Below are positions 16,887 through 24,656 of a stretch of 64,000 nt of DNA, piece by piece. The notes beneath the pieces are model-generated. The model was given only the letters and a program-made list of their open reading frames with translations. It did no database searches and was not told the DNA's origin. The DNA is from Bacillota bacterium (GTDB lineage Bacteria > Bacillota > Clostridia > Clostridiales > Clostridiaceae): assembly GCA_021781745.1 (NCBI GenBank), contig JAJXWH010000003.1, positions 62,001 through 126,000 of the forward strand, given 5' to 3'. Every line of letters starts with the position of its first letter. The first letter of the stretch is position 1. Made by a program: the position numbers and the translations under genes.

Positions 16887-17279
16887 TCATTTAACAACCT
16901 TTAGATTTGGTTTATTAACTTCTTTTTTATAATCTTCACTAAACTCATTAATAAAATAATCAAAATTGCATTTGACATACAATAAACCCTTTCTTTCATC
17001 CCAGCCTAAAGCATATATCTTATTTATTCTGATTTTTGTATCCTGATTATATATTGTCCATCCATCTCTCCACATACCAACTGGTGGAATATCACTATAT
17101 AGATTAAAAGGTATACTTTGATCTATATTTCTTATACATCCTTTTTCATCCATGCTAAAATAAAGGCAGCCGTCTTCATTTCTGTTTGTGCTTTTCCCCT
17201 GACATTCTCCACCATGCTTATAATTCCTCTTGCAATATGCACATTCAAGGCGGTTTGGTAAATCCTTTAGCCTATCCAC
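16887..17279 (-). CDS. uncharacterised phage-element protein with Cys motifs
   Basis: A 130-residue protein with CAYCKRNYKHGGEC and later cysteines suggestive of a zinc-binding N-terminus. The start is a GTG at 17277-17279, one base past the stop codon of the AbrB-like gene, so the two are translationally linked. I do not recognise the family. Confidence 0.6.
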   Translation of the reverse strand: MDRLKDLPNRLECAYCKRNYKHGGECQGKSTNRNEDGCLYFSMDEKGCIRNIDQSIPFNLYSDIPPVGMWRDGWTIYNQDTKIRINKIYALGWDERKGLLYVKCNFDYFINEFSEDYKKEVNKPNLKVVK

Positions 17280-17280
17280 T

Positions 17281-17523
17281 TTAATCCTGCCCTAAAGCCT
17301 CTCTACATCTATTGCAGACAGACACATTATTAAATTCACTCATATCTTTATCACTTCCACAAAATATACATCCTTTACTATATTTCCTCAGAACTATATC
17401 ATTATTAACCTTAGTTATTTCGATTGGATCCCCTTCATTAATTCCTAATACCTTTCTTATTTCCTTTGGTATTACAACCCTTCCTAAATTATCAAGATTT
17501 CTTACTATTCCTGATGCTTTCAT
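17281..17523 (-). CDS. AbrB/SpoVT-type DNA-binding protein with C-terminal Cys4 motif
   Basis: An 80-residue regulator. Residues 1-50 form the swapped-hairpin AbrB domain (GIVRNLDNLGRVVIPKEIRK, then GDPIEI). Residues 52-75 hold two CxxC pairs (CIFC and CNRC) that should bind zinc. AbrB-like proteins are transition-state or phage regulators; here it is in the element's early operon. GAAAGGAAG precedes the ATG. Confidence 0.88.
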   Translation of the reverse strand: MKASGIVRNLDNLGRVVIPKEIRKVLGINEGDPIEITKVNNDIVLRKYSKGCIFCGSDKDMSEFNNVSVCNRCREALGQD

Positions 17524-17583
17524 TTAAATCAGCTTCCTTTCACAAATTAAGTTATTAATAATTTTTCACTTATAGCTTATAAC

Positions 17584-18384
17584 TTACTTAAGCCTATAAT
17601 TATTCCTAACGTCCTTCTCAATTTCTACCACATAATCTTTTGACATTTCATATATTCTTGAAGCTACCCCTTCATCAAGTGCTAATAATCTATCAATAGA
17701 AAATTCGCTGCTGACTATTATAGGCAGAAAATTAAGGTACCTATAATTAATGATTTCAAACATAATATTTACGTCGCTTTCATTGACCTTTCCTTTAAAG
17801 AGGTCATCAATCAAAAGGACCTCGCATAATTGATACTTTGAAATTGTCCTAGTATAATATTCTTCATCAATCATGTTTTGTTTTATCTTTGTGATCACAT
17901 CACGATAAGGCATGTACACTACTTTAATTCTTTGTTTTAAAAAGTTTAATGCAACAGCAATACTGCAGTGCGTTTTACCGCTCCCAACCTGACCGCATAA
18001 TAAAATGCTATTGCGCCTATTGTTTCTAATTTCATCAAAATCAGTACAATAAGCTGCAGCAGTATCCTTAATTTTGCTTGACGCTTCATTCCAAATTTCA
18101 AAACTAGAGAAAGTAAGTTTACTTTGCTCAACATTGATTCCTGAATACTTCCATTCACTTTTTAGCTTTTCTATTTTCCTGCATTCACAAGCTACAGCAA
18201 GAGGTTGCATATGCTCCTGCTTAATAAGTATCCATCCGGTATCGCAGCATTTGTCACACCTATATGAGGTTTGCTTCAATCCTCTTTCTTTCAGCTTCTG
18301 TAAGCTTTCGTGGTTCCTTTGGCTTGAATTCTGCAAATTCATTTTTATCTGCTGTGTTACTCTTTCTAGTGCCTCTAAAGCCAT
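17584..18384 (-). CDS. DnaC/IstB-like helicase loader
   Basis: A 266-residue AAA+ ATPase predicted to load the replicative helicase at the element's origin. The N-terminal zinc motif CDKCCDTG (about 43-50) pairs with CEC near 86. Walker A is GQVGSGKT (about 130-137) and Walker B is VLLIDDLF. The gene overlaps the preceding replisome organizer by 125 bp, which is long; the zinc motif begins after the overlap, so a later start is possible (for example an ATG at residue 15, still inside the overlap). Confidence 0.9.
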   Translation of the reverse strand: MALEALERVTQQIKMNLQNSSQRNHESLQKLKERGLKQTSYRCDKCCDTGWILIKQEHMQPLAVACECRKIEKLKSEWKYSGINVEQSKLTFSSFEIWNEASSKIKDTAAAYCTDFDEIRNNRRNSILLCGQVGSGKTHCSIAVALNFLKQRIKVVYMPYRDVITKIKQNMIDEEYYTRTISKYQLCEVLLIDDLFKGKVNESDVNIMFEIINYRYLNFLPIIVSSEFSIDRLLALDEGVASRIYEMSKDYVVEIEKDVRNNYRLK

Positions 18385-19603
18385 TTTTCTTCACCTCCAC
18401 ATTATCTTCTGGACATCCATCTCTCTTCCAGTTTTTTAATACTCCAATTGCATAATTTATGTCTGGACAATTTTTTTGAAACCCAACATCCATAGCCTTC
18501 TTAACCCACTTTTCTCCGTAAAGATCAATAGCTGATCTAAGCGCAACATACTCACAACTACCTGGTTTTCCTGTTATTTTTTCATGATACTGCATAAGCT
18601 CCATTGCCTTAGAATTTATATCCACCTCTTCTACCGACCCATTTTTAGTATTATTATTATCAAAGAGATTAGGTTGACTTACTTCTTCATCACAATCTAA
18701 GTTTTTATTATTCATGTCATAAGTTAAGCTTTTATTATTTAAATCACAAGTATTCTTTTTACTTTCTGTATTCCTATCTTTATCTATCTCTTTTTTCTTA
18801 TTCTTTTTCTTATTCTCTATCTCTTTCTTATTCTGTTGCGTTACTGTAACGTTACTTTTATTTTGCGTAACGTTACTAATATTTTTAGTGACAATACAGT
18901 TATTATCAGCAGTTTCTATAATACTATTGCTGATATCTTCATTATTATTAGCAATTTCCGAACTAATATCACTAGCTGCTTCATCAGTATCAGTATTTGT
19001 AGAAGCTTCTTCACTAGTTTCTAAATTCTCTAATGTTGCATTTTCATCAAGAGCTTTATTTTCTTCTGGAGCATAATTCCCCTCTGATGAATTTTTCTTT
19101 TGTTCTAAATCATTAGTTTCTTCTAGTTCCTCATTTTCATCCAAAGTTATGCTTTCTTCTAAAACTTCGATTTCATAACCTTCTTGAGCATCACTTTTAC
19201 CAGCCTTCTTCTCCCATTTTTTCTTTTCTCTATGAGTCTCAGCTCTTTTTCTATTTTGCTCACGAACTTTTTCCATTCCTTCTATATTTTGATACTTGTC
19301 CCAGTTTACAATTCTAATTACTTTATCAGGAGCTATTTCAATCATTCCAAATTTAGATAGAACTCTTAATGCAAGTTTGATGGCATCTATTGGTCGTGAA
19401 AATAATATGGCTAGCATTTTGCTAGTAAGTGGCTTTCCCTCTGATAAAAATATTTCACCATTAGCATTAAGCTTTCCACCTAGTAAAAGTATTCTTATCC
19501 ACACATAATGGATTGTATCCCTTTCTTTCATTGCATCTATTAATTTCATTTTTTCATCATCAGGCATACAAGTAGCTAATTTAATCCATTTAATATCTGC
19601 CAT
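18260..19603 (-). CDS. phage replisome organizer (DnaD-like initiator)
   Basis: A 447-residue protein. The N-terminal winged-helix replisome organizer domain (about 1-125) starts MADIKWIKLATCMPDDEKM. A long low-complexity Glu/Asn/Lys region (about 125-325) follows, then a DnaD-type C-terminal domain (about 330-400: GSCEYVALRSAIDLYGEKWV, INYAIGVLKNW). Such proteins bind the origin and recruit the helicase loader, encoded next. The low-complexity DNA carries palindromic repeats that look like an origin. In phages of this kind the origin often lies within this gene. Confidence 0.88.
   Translation of the reverse strand: MADIKWIKLATCMPDDEKMKLIDAMKERDTIHYVWIRILLLGGKLNANGEIFLSEGKPLTSKMLAILFSRPIDAIKLALRVLSKFGMIEIAPDKVIRIVNWDKYQNIEGMEKVREQNRKRAETHREKKKWEKKAGKSDAQEGYEIEVLEESITLDENEELEETNDLEQKKNSSEGNYAPEENKALDENATLENLETSEEASTNTDTDEAASDISSEIANNNEDISNSIIETADNNCIVTKNISNVTQNKSNVTVTQQNKKEIENKKKNKKKEIDKDRNTESKKNTCDLNNKSLTYDMNNKNLDCDEEVSQPNLFDNNNTKNGSVEEVDINSKAMELMQYHEKITGKPGSCEYVALRSAIDLYGEKWVKKAMDVGFQKNCPDINYAIGVLKNWKRDGCPEDNVEVKKNGFRGTRKSNTADKNEFAEFKPKEPRKLTEAERKRIEANLI
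18837..18876. repeat. origin-like palindromic repeats inside the replisome organizer gene
   Basis: The perfect 10-bp palindrome GTAACGTTAC occurs at 18846-18855 and 18867-18876, 21 bp (two helical turns) apart, with a further GTTAC half site just before. A very AT- and pyrimidine-rich tract lies alongside (18780-18836). The arrangement resembles iterons plus an unwinding region. Confidence 0.5.
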
Positions 19604-19744
19604 TATTTTTCACGCTCCCATAAATAAAATTTTCTAAATCTTTCAAGTCCATCCCAGGATGGATTTATTCCAATTGAATTACAAATATATACGTAACATT
19701 TTAAGATTTTAAAATTCACCCTTCTCCCCTCATTTAGTAATACC

Positions 19745-19975
19745 TCATTTTATTAGAATTCCCTTATGTGCCTTTCCCCTTTTCCCCTTTTCAAAGTCAT
19801 AATAAATACACTCTTCAAGTTGCTTAACCGGAAAATTTTCTCCTAGCATTTGGATGCATACTTTTGTATCCCTTTGATAATTCTTTAATATTTCTATTAA
19901 ATCATTAGCTGTTAATCCTTCAAATTTTCTAATCAATCTAAATCCCCTCTTTCTAAAATCGTTAACTATATCCAT
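19745..19975 (-). CDS. small uncharacterised element protein
   Basis: A 76-residue helical protein without recognisable domain (GLTANDLIEILKNYQRDTKV). The ribosome site is weak. It fits the operon spacing between the excisionase-like gene and the replisome organizer. Function unknown. Confidence 0.45.
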   Translation of the reverse strand: MDIVNDFRKRGFRLIRKFEGLTANDLIEILKNYQRDTKVCIQMLGENFPVKQLEECIYYDFEKGKRGKAHKGILIK

Positions 19976-19993
19976 AAAAACGAATTTATTCTG

Positions 19994-20215
19994 TTATTCA
20001 TTTCTATCAAAAGTTAATTCTTTAATATCTTCTAAGTTAGATAAATCCTTTCCATTGCTCTCTTCCAAAAATTTCATTAATTCTGTTCTAGTTATCTTTA
20101 GACTTCCAAGCTTTAATCCTCGTATCACATTATTCCTTAATAGATCATACACAGAATTTCTATTAACTTTTAATAACTCTGCAGCTTCAGACACAGTATA
20201 TAAAACTGGCTCCAT
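19994..20215 (-). CDS. excisionase/helix-turn-helix DNA-binding protein
   Basis: A 73-residue MerR-type HTH of the excisionase family: YTVSEAAELLKVNRNSVYDLL, then the wing GLKLGSLKITRTELMKFLEE. It is expected to bind DNA at the element's ends or in its early operon. AGGGGGA precedes the ATG. If it is the excisionase it would act with the integrase, but it is transcribed on the opposite strand and from a different promoter. Confidence 0.8.
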   Translation of the reverse strand: MEPVLYTVSEAAELLKVNRNSVYDLLRNNVIRGLKLGSLKITRTELMKFLEESNGKDLSNLEDIKELTFDRNE

Positions 20216-20331
20216 GATTATCCCCCTATTCTCATCTCAATAATTCAACCCTCACAAATTTACTTCACATTACAAGTGCTATTTCACTCCAACCTAACAA
20301 AAAGATCGTATCTATAATTTTCTACTTAATA

Positions 20332-20556
20332 TTAAGCATTTCTATCAGTTTTCATATTGTTAAATTCATCAATAATAAATAGTTCTTCTATTGTTTTGCC
20401 AAAAAATTTCGAAATGAATTTAGCCTCTGTTACACTAAAATCAGATTTACCATTTATTTTGTAATTTAAAGCACTTCCAGTTATTTTAAGTTTTTCAGCT
20501 AATTCCTGTTGAGTAATTCTTTTTTCTACCATAAGGCCTTTTAATTTACTATACAT
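20332..20556 (-). CDS. Cro-like helix-turn-helix regulator
   Basis: A 74-residue protein, almost entirely one HTH domain (KRITQQELAEKLKITGSALNYKINGKSDF). AAGGAG stands 7 nt ahead of the second ATG (20556), which I take as start. First gene of the leftward early operon and divergent from the larger repressor gene, the layout of a Cro/CI switch. Confidence 0.8.
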   Translation of the reverse strand: MYSKLKGLMVEKRITQQELAEKLKITGSALNYKINGKSDFSVTEAKFISKFFGKTIEELFIIDEFNNMKTDRNA

Positions 20557-20608
20557 CCTCATTCTCCTTTTTAATTATTTAATCTTAATTGGATATCGAT
20601 CAAATTTT

Positions 20609-20682
20609 CATTATGATAATTTTTTCTTTACCGATTATCATTTAGATAATTTAGTTTTATTATAAATTAGCATTTAGATAAT
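20609..20682. promoter_or_regulatory. three repressor operators in the divergent control region
   Basis: CATTATGATAAT (20609-20620), CATTTAGATAAT (20639-20650) and CATTTAGATAAT (20671-20682) are direct 12-mers spaced 30 and 32 bp apart, about three helical turns. The middle one is part of the inverted repeat ATTATC-N5-GATAAT (20634-20650). Confidence 0.65.
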
Positions 20683-20687
20683 TTCAA
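20659..20687 (-). promoter_or_regulatory. early leftward promoter of the element
   Basis: On the minus strand TTGAAA (20682-20687) and TATAAT (20659-20664) are exactly 17 nt apart. One operator copy lies in the spacer and two more lie downstream, so repressor binding would shut the promoter. Confidence 0.7.
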
Positions 20688-20808
20688 CATGTTTTACTTA
20701 ATTTAATAAAATTTATTTTTTCTTTTAGTTAATTTGATGTTTATTAATTAGCAAATAGTTTATAATATAGGTTAGTGAATTACATATAATGTATAGGGGG
20801 GTGATAAT

Positions 20809-21183
20809 ATGAGTAAATTTCCTAGTAGACTTAAAGAACTTCGTGAAGAAAAAGGGTTATTAGGTAAAGACTTTGCTAAAATTATGAACGTGGAACCTGC
20901 AACAGTAACCAATTGGGAAAAAGGAAATAGATTTCCTAAGGATGATGTATTAATTAAAATTGCTGACTATTTTGACTGCAGCACTGATTATCTTCTAGGC
21001 CGAACTGATGATAAACTTTCAAAAGTATACTCTGGGACATTGCACAATCAAACTATAGAAATTGAAATCGATAAAGGATTTCCTCATGAACTAACTGCTG
21101 AAGAGGTTCAAAACATAATTAAGCAGTTAGATGCCGTGGGTTTAGATGTGAACAAACTAATTGAAAACTCTAAAAAGAAATAA
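20809..21183 (+). CDS. CI-like phage repressor
   Basis: A 124-residue protein with an N-terminal XRE HTH (about 5-60: LRELREEKGLLGKDFAKIMN, TVTNWEKGNRFPKDDVLIKI, DYLLGRTDD) and a short C-terminal helical part. GGGGGGTG precedes the ATG, with a TATAAT at 20761-20766 upstream. It lacks a LexA-type autocleavage domain, so SOS control of this element, if any, would act elsewhere (see the LexA-like box at 21343-21354). Likely reader of the three 12-mer operators. Confidence 0.88.
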   Translation: MSKFPSRLKELREEKGLLGKDFAKIMNVEPATVTNWEKGNRFPKDDVLIKIADYFDCSTDYLLGRTDDKLSKVYSGTLHNQTIEIEIDKGFPHELTAEEVQNIIKQLDAVGLDVNKLIENSKKK

Positions 21184-21193
21184 AGTACAAAGA

Positions 21194-21222
21194 AAAACTG
21201 TAGAAACTATCTATAGTTTTTT
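21194..21222 (+). terminator. terminator of the repressor gene
   Basis: An AAACTGTAGA / TCTATAGTTT stem followed by TTTTATTTGTTTTTT. Nothing else is visible up to the promoter at 21306. Confidence 0.75.
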
Positions 21223-21305
21223 ATTTGTTTTTTATACTATTTTTGAGTTTAATGTATTAAATATTTATGCCTTCTCCTAAAAAATCAAAAAATTATTCCA
21301 AAATA

Positions 21306-21354
21306 TTGAAATTAATTTTACATAATGTTATAATTTTCCTTAGAACAAGAGTTC
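21306..21354 (+). promoter_or_regulatory. integrase-operon promoter with LexA-like SOS box
   Basis: TTGAAA (21306-21311), a 17-nt spacer and TATAAT (21329-21334) form a near-consensus promoter. GAAC-AAGA-GTTC (21343-21354) covers the expected transcription start. GAAC-N4-GTTC is the core of the LexA/DinR box of Gram-positive bacteria. Confidence 0.65.
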
Positions 21355-21378
21355 GCTTTATGTTAGGAGGAGATTTTA

Positions 21379-21555
21379 ATGTTGTGGAAATATATTTTGA
21401 AGATAAGACTCAATGATGAAATCGTTTATATGAGAGATATTAATAAAAATGAGAATTGCTTATCAAATAAAGATAAAAATTTATTGGATAAAAATACTAT
21501 AGATTGTGAAATACTAACTAACATGGAGGTGTCAAAACATGCAAGGAAGTGTTAG
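21379..21555 (+). CDS. 58-aa element protein upstream of the integrase
   Basis: A short frame starting MLWKYILKIRLNDEIVYMRD, with a strong TTAGGAGGAG site 6 nt ahead of its ATG. It overlaps the integrase start by 17 nt, so translation is probably coupled. Highly charged and Asn-rich; no family recognised. It is the first gene behind the SOS-boxed promoter, so a recombination accessory role is possible but unproven. Confidence 0.6.
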   Translation: MLWKYILKIRLNDEIVYMRDINKNENCLSNKDKNLLDKNTIDCEILTNMEVSKHARKC

Positions 21556-22699
21556 AAAAAGAGGTAATAGCTGGGCGTATAGCTTTGAAGTTGCTAAAGA
21601 AAATGGAAAACGAAAGAGGGTTGAAAAAACTGGCTGTAAAACAAAAAAAGAAGCTTTAGAGGAATTACGTAAGGCCATTATAGATTATGAGAATTCAGGA
21701 ACTGTTATAAATGAAAGTGACATGAGTGTAACAGATTATTTTGATTATTGGTTTAAAGAATATGTTGTTGTAAATTGTAAACCTAATACACGAATAGGAT
21801 ATAAAAGATTAATTGAAAATCATATCAAGCCACAAATAGGCATATATAAACTAAAAAAAATTACTCCTGCTAAATTACAGGAATTAATCAATCTGAAATA
21901 TAGAAATGGATTTAGCAAGAACTATTTAAGTAACTTTTTTGGAGTACTAAGTGGTGCTTTTAAGAATGCTGTATATCCTTATCAATTAATAAAAGAAAAT
22001 CCGATGGAATTTGTAAAAATGCCTAAGTATAATCAAAAACTAATTAATAATCTTGAAGATTTAAAAATAATAACACTCGAACAATATAATACAATCTTAA
22101 AAAGATTTCCTTATGGCAGTAATATGCACATACCACTTCAAATAGGCTTCCATACTGGAATGAGAGTTGCAGAAGTTATGTCTTTAACTTGGGATTGTAT
22201 AAATCTTGTGTCGAAAACAATCAAAGTTGAAAAAATATTATATAGAAACGAATTTAAACAATGGGTTTTTGGTCCACCAAAAACAAATAGTAGCTATAGA
22301 ACCATAAAAATTGGTGACACTTTATGTTCTCTTTTAAAGAGATTTCATACTGATCAAAAAGCAAATAAATTACGTTATGGCCAATACTATATAAAACATG
22401 ATTATGATTTTGTTTGTTTAAAGGAAAATGGTGAATTACTAACTACAGATAGCATTAAATATTTAAGTCGTGTTATAAATTATGAACTAGACATACCATT
22501 TAAGTTTCACTCATTGAGACATACTCATGCCACTATGCTACTAGAAGCAGGAGCTAATATAAAAGATATTCAAGAAAGACTTGGTCACAGCAAATCTTCA
22601 ATCACTATGGATGTCTATTCTCATGTTACTAAAACAATGTCCTCAAATACCGTTTCTATCTTAGAAAATCAGATAATATCAAAATTGCCAACGCTTTAA
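21539..22699 (+). CDS. int: tyrosine recombinase (phage/ICE integrase)
   Basis: A 386-residue site-specific recombinase. Residues 1-55 form an AP2-like arm-type DNA-binding domain (GSVRKRGNSWAYSFEV), 60-165 the SAM-like core-binding domain, and 175-375 the catalytic domain. Catalytic residues: R209 (TGMRVAE), H324 and R327 (HSLRHTH), H350 (RLGHS), and nucleophile Y360 (MDVYSHV). It marks the right end of the element next to the 3' end of the rRNA methyltransferase gene. Controlled by the promoter with the LexA-like box. Confidence 0.96.
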   Translation: MQGSVRKRGNSWAYSFEVAKENGKRKRVEKTGCKTKKEALEELRKAIIDYENSGTVINESDMSVTDYFDYWFKEYVVVNCKPNTRIGYKRLIENHIKPQIGIYKLKKITPAKLQELINLKYRNGFSKNYLSNFFGVLSGAFKNAVYPYQLIKENPMEFVKMPKYNQKLINNLEDLKIITLEQYNTILKRFPYGSNMHIPLQIGFHTGMRVAEVMSLTWDCINLVSKTIKVEKILYRNEFKQWVFGPPKTNSSYRTIKIGDTLCSLLKRFHTDQKANKLRYGQYYIKHDYDFVCLKENGELLTTDSIKYLSRVINYELDIPFKFHSLRHTHATMLLEAGANIKDIQERLGHSKSSITMDVYSHVTKTMSSNTVSILENQIISKLPTL

Positions 22700-22725
22700 T
22701 CTCAGCGTCGGCAAAATGTTGGCAA
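22685..22725. repeat. inverted repeats just past the integrase, possible attachment-site region
   Basis: TTGCCAAC and GTTGGCAA are perfect inverted repeats 25 bp apart, and a second stem (ACGCT / AGCGT) sits inside. This may be a terminator or part of the attachment site. No matching direct repeat was found on the left side of the element. Confidence 0.4.
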
Positions 22726-22764
22726 TTCGCCTATTCTATATTAATCTACATTTCAAGAATGAGA

Positions 22765-24120
22765 TTATTGCTTAATTAGCTTCACTACAGTTTCAACGTG
22801 AGGCGTGTTAGGGAACATATCCTTCACCTTAGTTTGAACAACCTTATATCCCTTATCCGTAAGCACCTTAAGATCTTCAACCAATGTTTTTGGATTACAT
22901 GAAACATAAATTATTTCAGGTGCATTAAATTTTATTACATAATCTAGAGCTTTTGGATGAACCCCAGTTCTTGGTGGGTCTAGAATTATAATATCTGGTT
23001 TATCTTTTATTGTTTTAATGATTTCTGCTACATCACCAGCTATAAATTCACAATTATCAAGTCCGTTTAATTTAGCATTTTCTTTTGCTGCTTCCACTGC
23101 TTCTTCTATAAGTTCAATTCCTATAACCTTCTTTGCATTTGGAGCAACTATTTGGCCTATTGTACCAGTACCGCAGTAAAGGTCAAATACAACTTTACTG
23201 TCACTATCCCCCATAAATTCCTTAACTATTGTATAAAGGCTTTCTGCTCCTTTTGTATTAGTCTGAAAAAATGAAAATGGTGATATATTAAATTGTAATC
23301 CAAGAAGTATCTCTCTAATATAATCTTTCCCATATAATATATTAACTTTTTCAGGAATTACTGCATCAGATCTTGAGTCATTTTCTGTATGTAATATTGA
23401 AACTAAATTTCCCTTATAGCTTTGATTTCTTAATAAGTTAACATATTCAGTTAAGTCAAAATCTATTTGAGTTGTAGTTACTAAATTTACTAAAATCTCA
23501 CCTGTATTTTGAGCCTTTCTAATAACTAAGTGTCTTAAATAGCCTTCTGCTTTCATTATTTTATAATATGATAAATCTTTTGTCCTAAAATAATCTACAG
23601 TTAACTTAATGATCTTTCTATAATCCTCATCAACAAGCTTACACTCATCGACTGTTAATATTCCAAAACTTTTTCCTCTCATATGCATTCCAAGGGAAAG
23701 TGGTTCACCTTTTGCCTCGTCTCCAAAAGTGAACTCCATTTTATTTCTATATTCCCACTGATTTGGGCTGCCTTGAATTCCTAAATATTCTCCCATTTCA
23801 ACATTGGCTTCTTTAAATAAAGCCTTAACTTCTTCACTTAAGAATTCTAACTGCTTTTCATAAGGAATAGTTTGTGATGAACATCCTCCGCAAACACCAA
23901 AATGAGAACATATTGGTTCAATTTCATAATCTGCTTTTTCATCAACCGTTAGCAATTTAACTTCTGCATAATCTTCTTTTTTCTTTTTTACTCTTCCTGT
24001 TATAGTCTGACCTGGGTATGCATTTTTTACATATATGGTTTTATCCTCTGCATATCCTATGCCGATTGATGGAAATTTTAATTTTTCTATTTGAACGCTT
24101 AAATCGCTTCCTCTTTTCAT
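22765..24120 (-). CDS. 23S rRNA (uracil-C5)-methyltransferase, RlmD/TrmA family
   Basis: A 451-residue SAM-dependent enzyme that makes 5-methyluridine, probably in 23S rRNA. It has a TRAM RNA-binding domain (about 5-62), an Fe-S motif [13 protein letters not shown] (about 72-84) plus a later Cys, and the methyltransferase domain with [20 protein letters not shown] and the catalytic SCNP. Which uridine it modifies (U747, U1939 or both) cannot be told from sequence. The element integrase lies against its 3' end, but the gene's C-terminus ([10 protein letters not shown]) looks complete. Confidence 0.92.
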   Translation of the reverse strand: MKRGSDLSVQIEKLKFPSIGIGYAEDKTIYVKNAYPGQTITGRVKKKKEDYAEVKLLTVDEKADYEIEPICSHFGVCGGCSSQTIPYEKQLEFLSEEVKALFKEANVEMGEYLGIQGSPNQWEYRNKMEFTFGDEAKGEPLSLGMHMRGKSFGILTVDECKLVDEDYRKIIKLTVDYFRTKDLSYYKIMKAEGYLRHLVIRKAQNTGEILVNLVTTTQIDFDLTEYVNLLRNQSYKGNLVSILHTENDSRSDAVIPEKVNILYGKDYIREILLGLQFNISPFSFFQTNTKGAESLYTIVKEFMGDSDSKVVFDLYCGTGTIGQIVAPNAKKVIGIELIEEAVEAAKENAKLNGLDNCEFIAGDVAEIIKTIKDKPDIIILDPPRTGVHPKALDYVIKFNAPEIIYVSCNPKTLVEDLKVLTDKGYKVVQTKVKDMFPNTPHVETVVKLIKQ

Positions 24121-24154
24121 TATTTTCTCCTAATGTATTTTATTTTTGCTATAA

Positions 24155-24193
24155 AAAAACATAAGAATATAAAAATATTTTTATATTCTATAG
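24155..24193 (-). terminator. terminator of the lipoprotein-RDD gene pair
   Basis: A perfect AGAATATAAAAAT / ATTTTTATATTCT stem. On the minus strand it is followed by TTATGTTTTTTT. Confidence 0.7.
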
Positions 24194-24211
24194 TTTATCT
24201 AATTTTGGAAA

Positions 24212-24640
24212 TTAGTTAATATTTAGTATTTTTCTTGCTATTGTACCTTTTAATTTACTCTTTTCTAAAATAGGCACATATATGCAGTTAATAATAAAGT
24301 AAATTATTGATCCTGCTAAAATCAATGCTCCATTGTCTCTTACGAACATATATCCAAATAATTTTAATACTAAATCACATATTAATAGTAATAAGGCAGA
24401 ACCTGCAACTATTAACACCTGATCAAGAATATTAGCAAGAATAATTCTGCCAGATGATTCTTTATCATCCTTCTCATAACTTTCCAAGTCCTGAGTAGCA
24501 TCCATATCCACCACTGCTTCTGATTCAGTTTGTTCTTTAGCATCAGTTACTACTTCATTAGTTTCTGAATCTAAATCTTTAATTTCAGCTTCTTCCTCAT
24601 TAGTTATTTTGTTTTCATTAACATTTTCTTTTTCCAACAA
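24212..24640 (-). CDS. RDD-like membrane protein
   Basis: A 142-residue protein with a long acidic cytoplasmic N-terminus (1-62) followed by two or three membrane helices. The motif GRIILANILDQVLIV and the ending GTIARKILNI match the RDD family pattern (Arg and Asp in membrane segments). RDD proteins are of mixed or unknown function, some being cation transporters. It starts 16 nt after the lipoprotein gene and is co-transcribed with it. Confidence 0.7.
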   Translation of the reverse strand: MLEKENVNENKITNEEEAEIKDLDSETNEVVTDAKEQTESEAVVDMDATQDLESYEKDDKESSGRIILANILDQVLIVAGSALLLLICDLVLKLFGYMFVRDNGALILAGSIIYFIINCIYVPILEKSKLKGTIARKILNIN

Positions 24641-24656
24641 AGTTTCCCCCTTTAAT

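Noticed and set aside
22685..22770. Direct repeat that would define the integrase attachment site
   Set aside because: I compared this stretch with 13,600-14,650 and 15,960-16,060 by eye and found no shared word longer than about 7-9 bases, so I do not call attL/attR.
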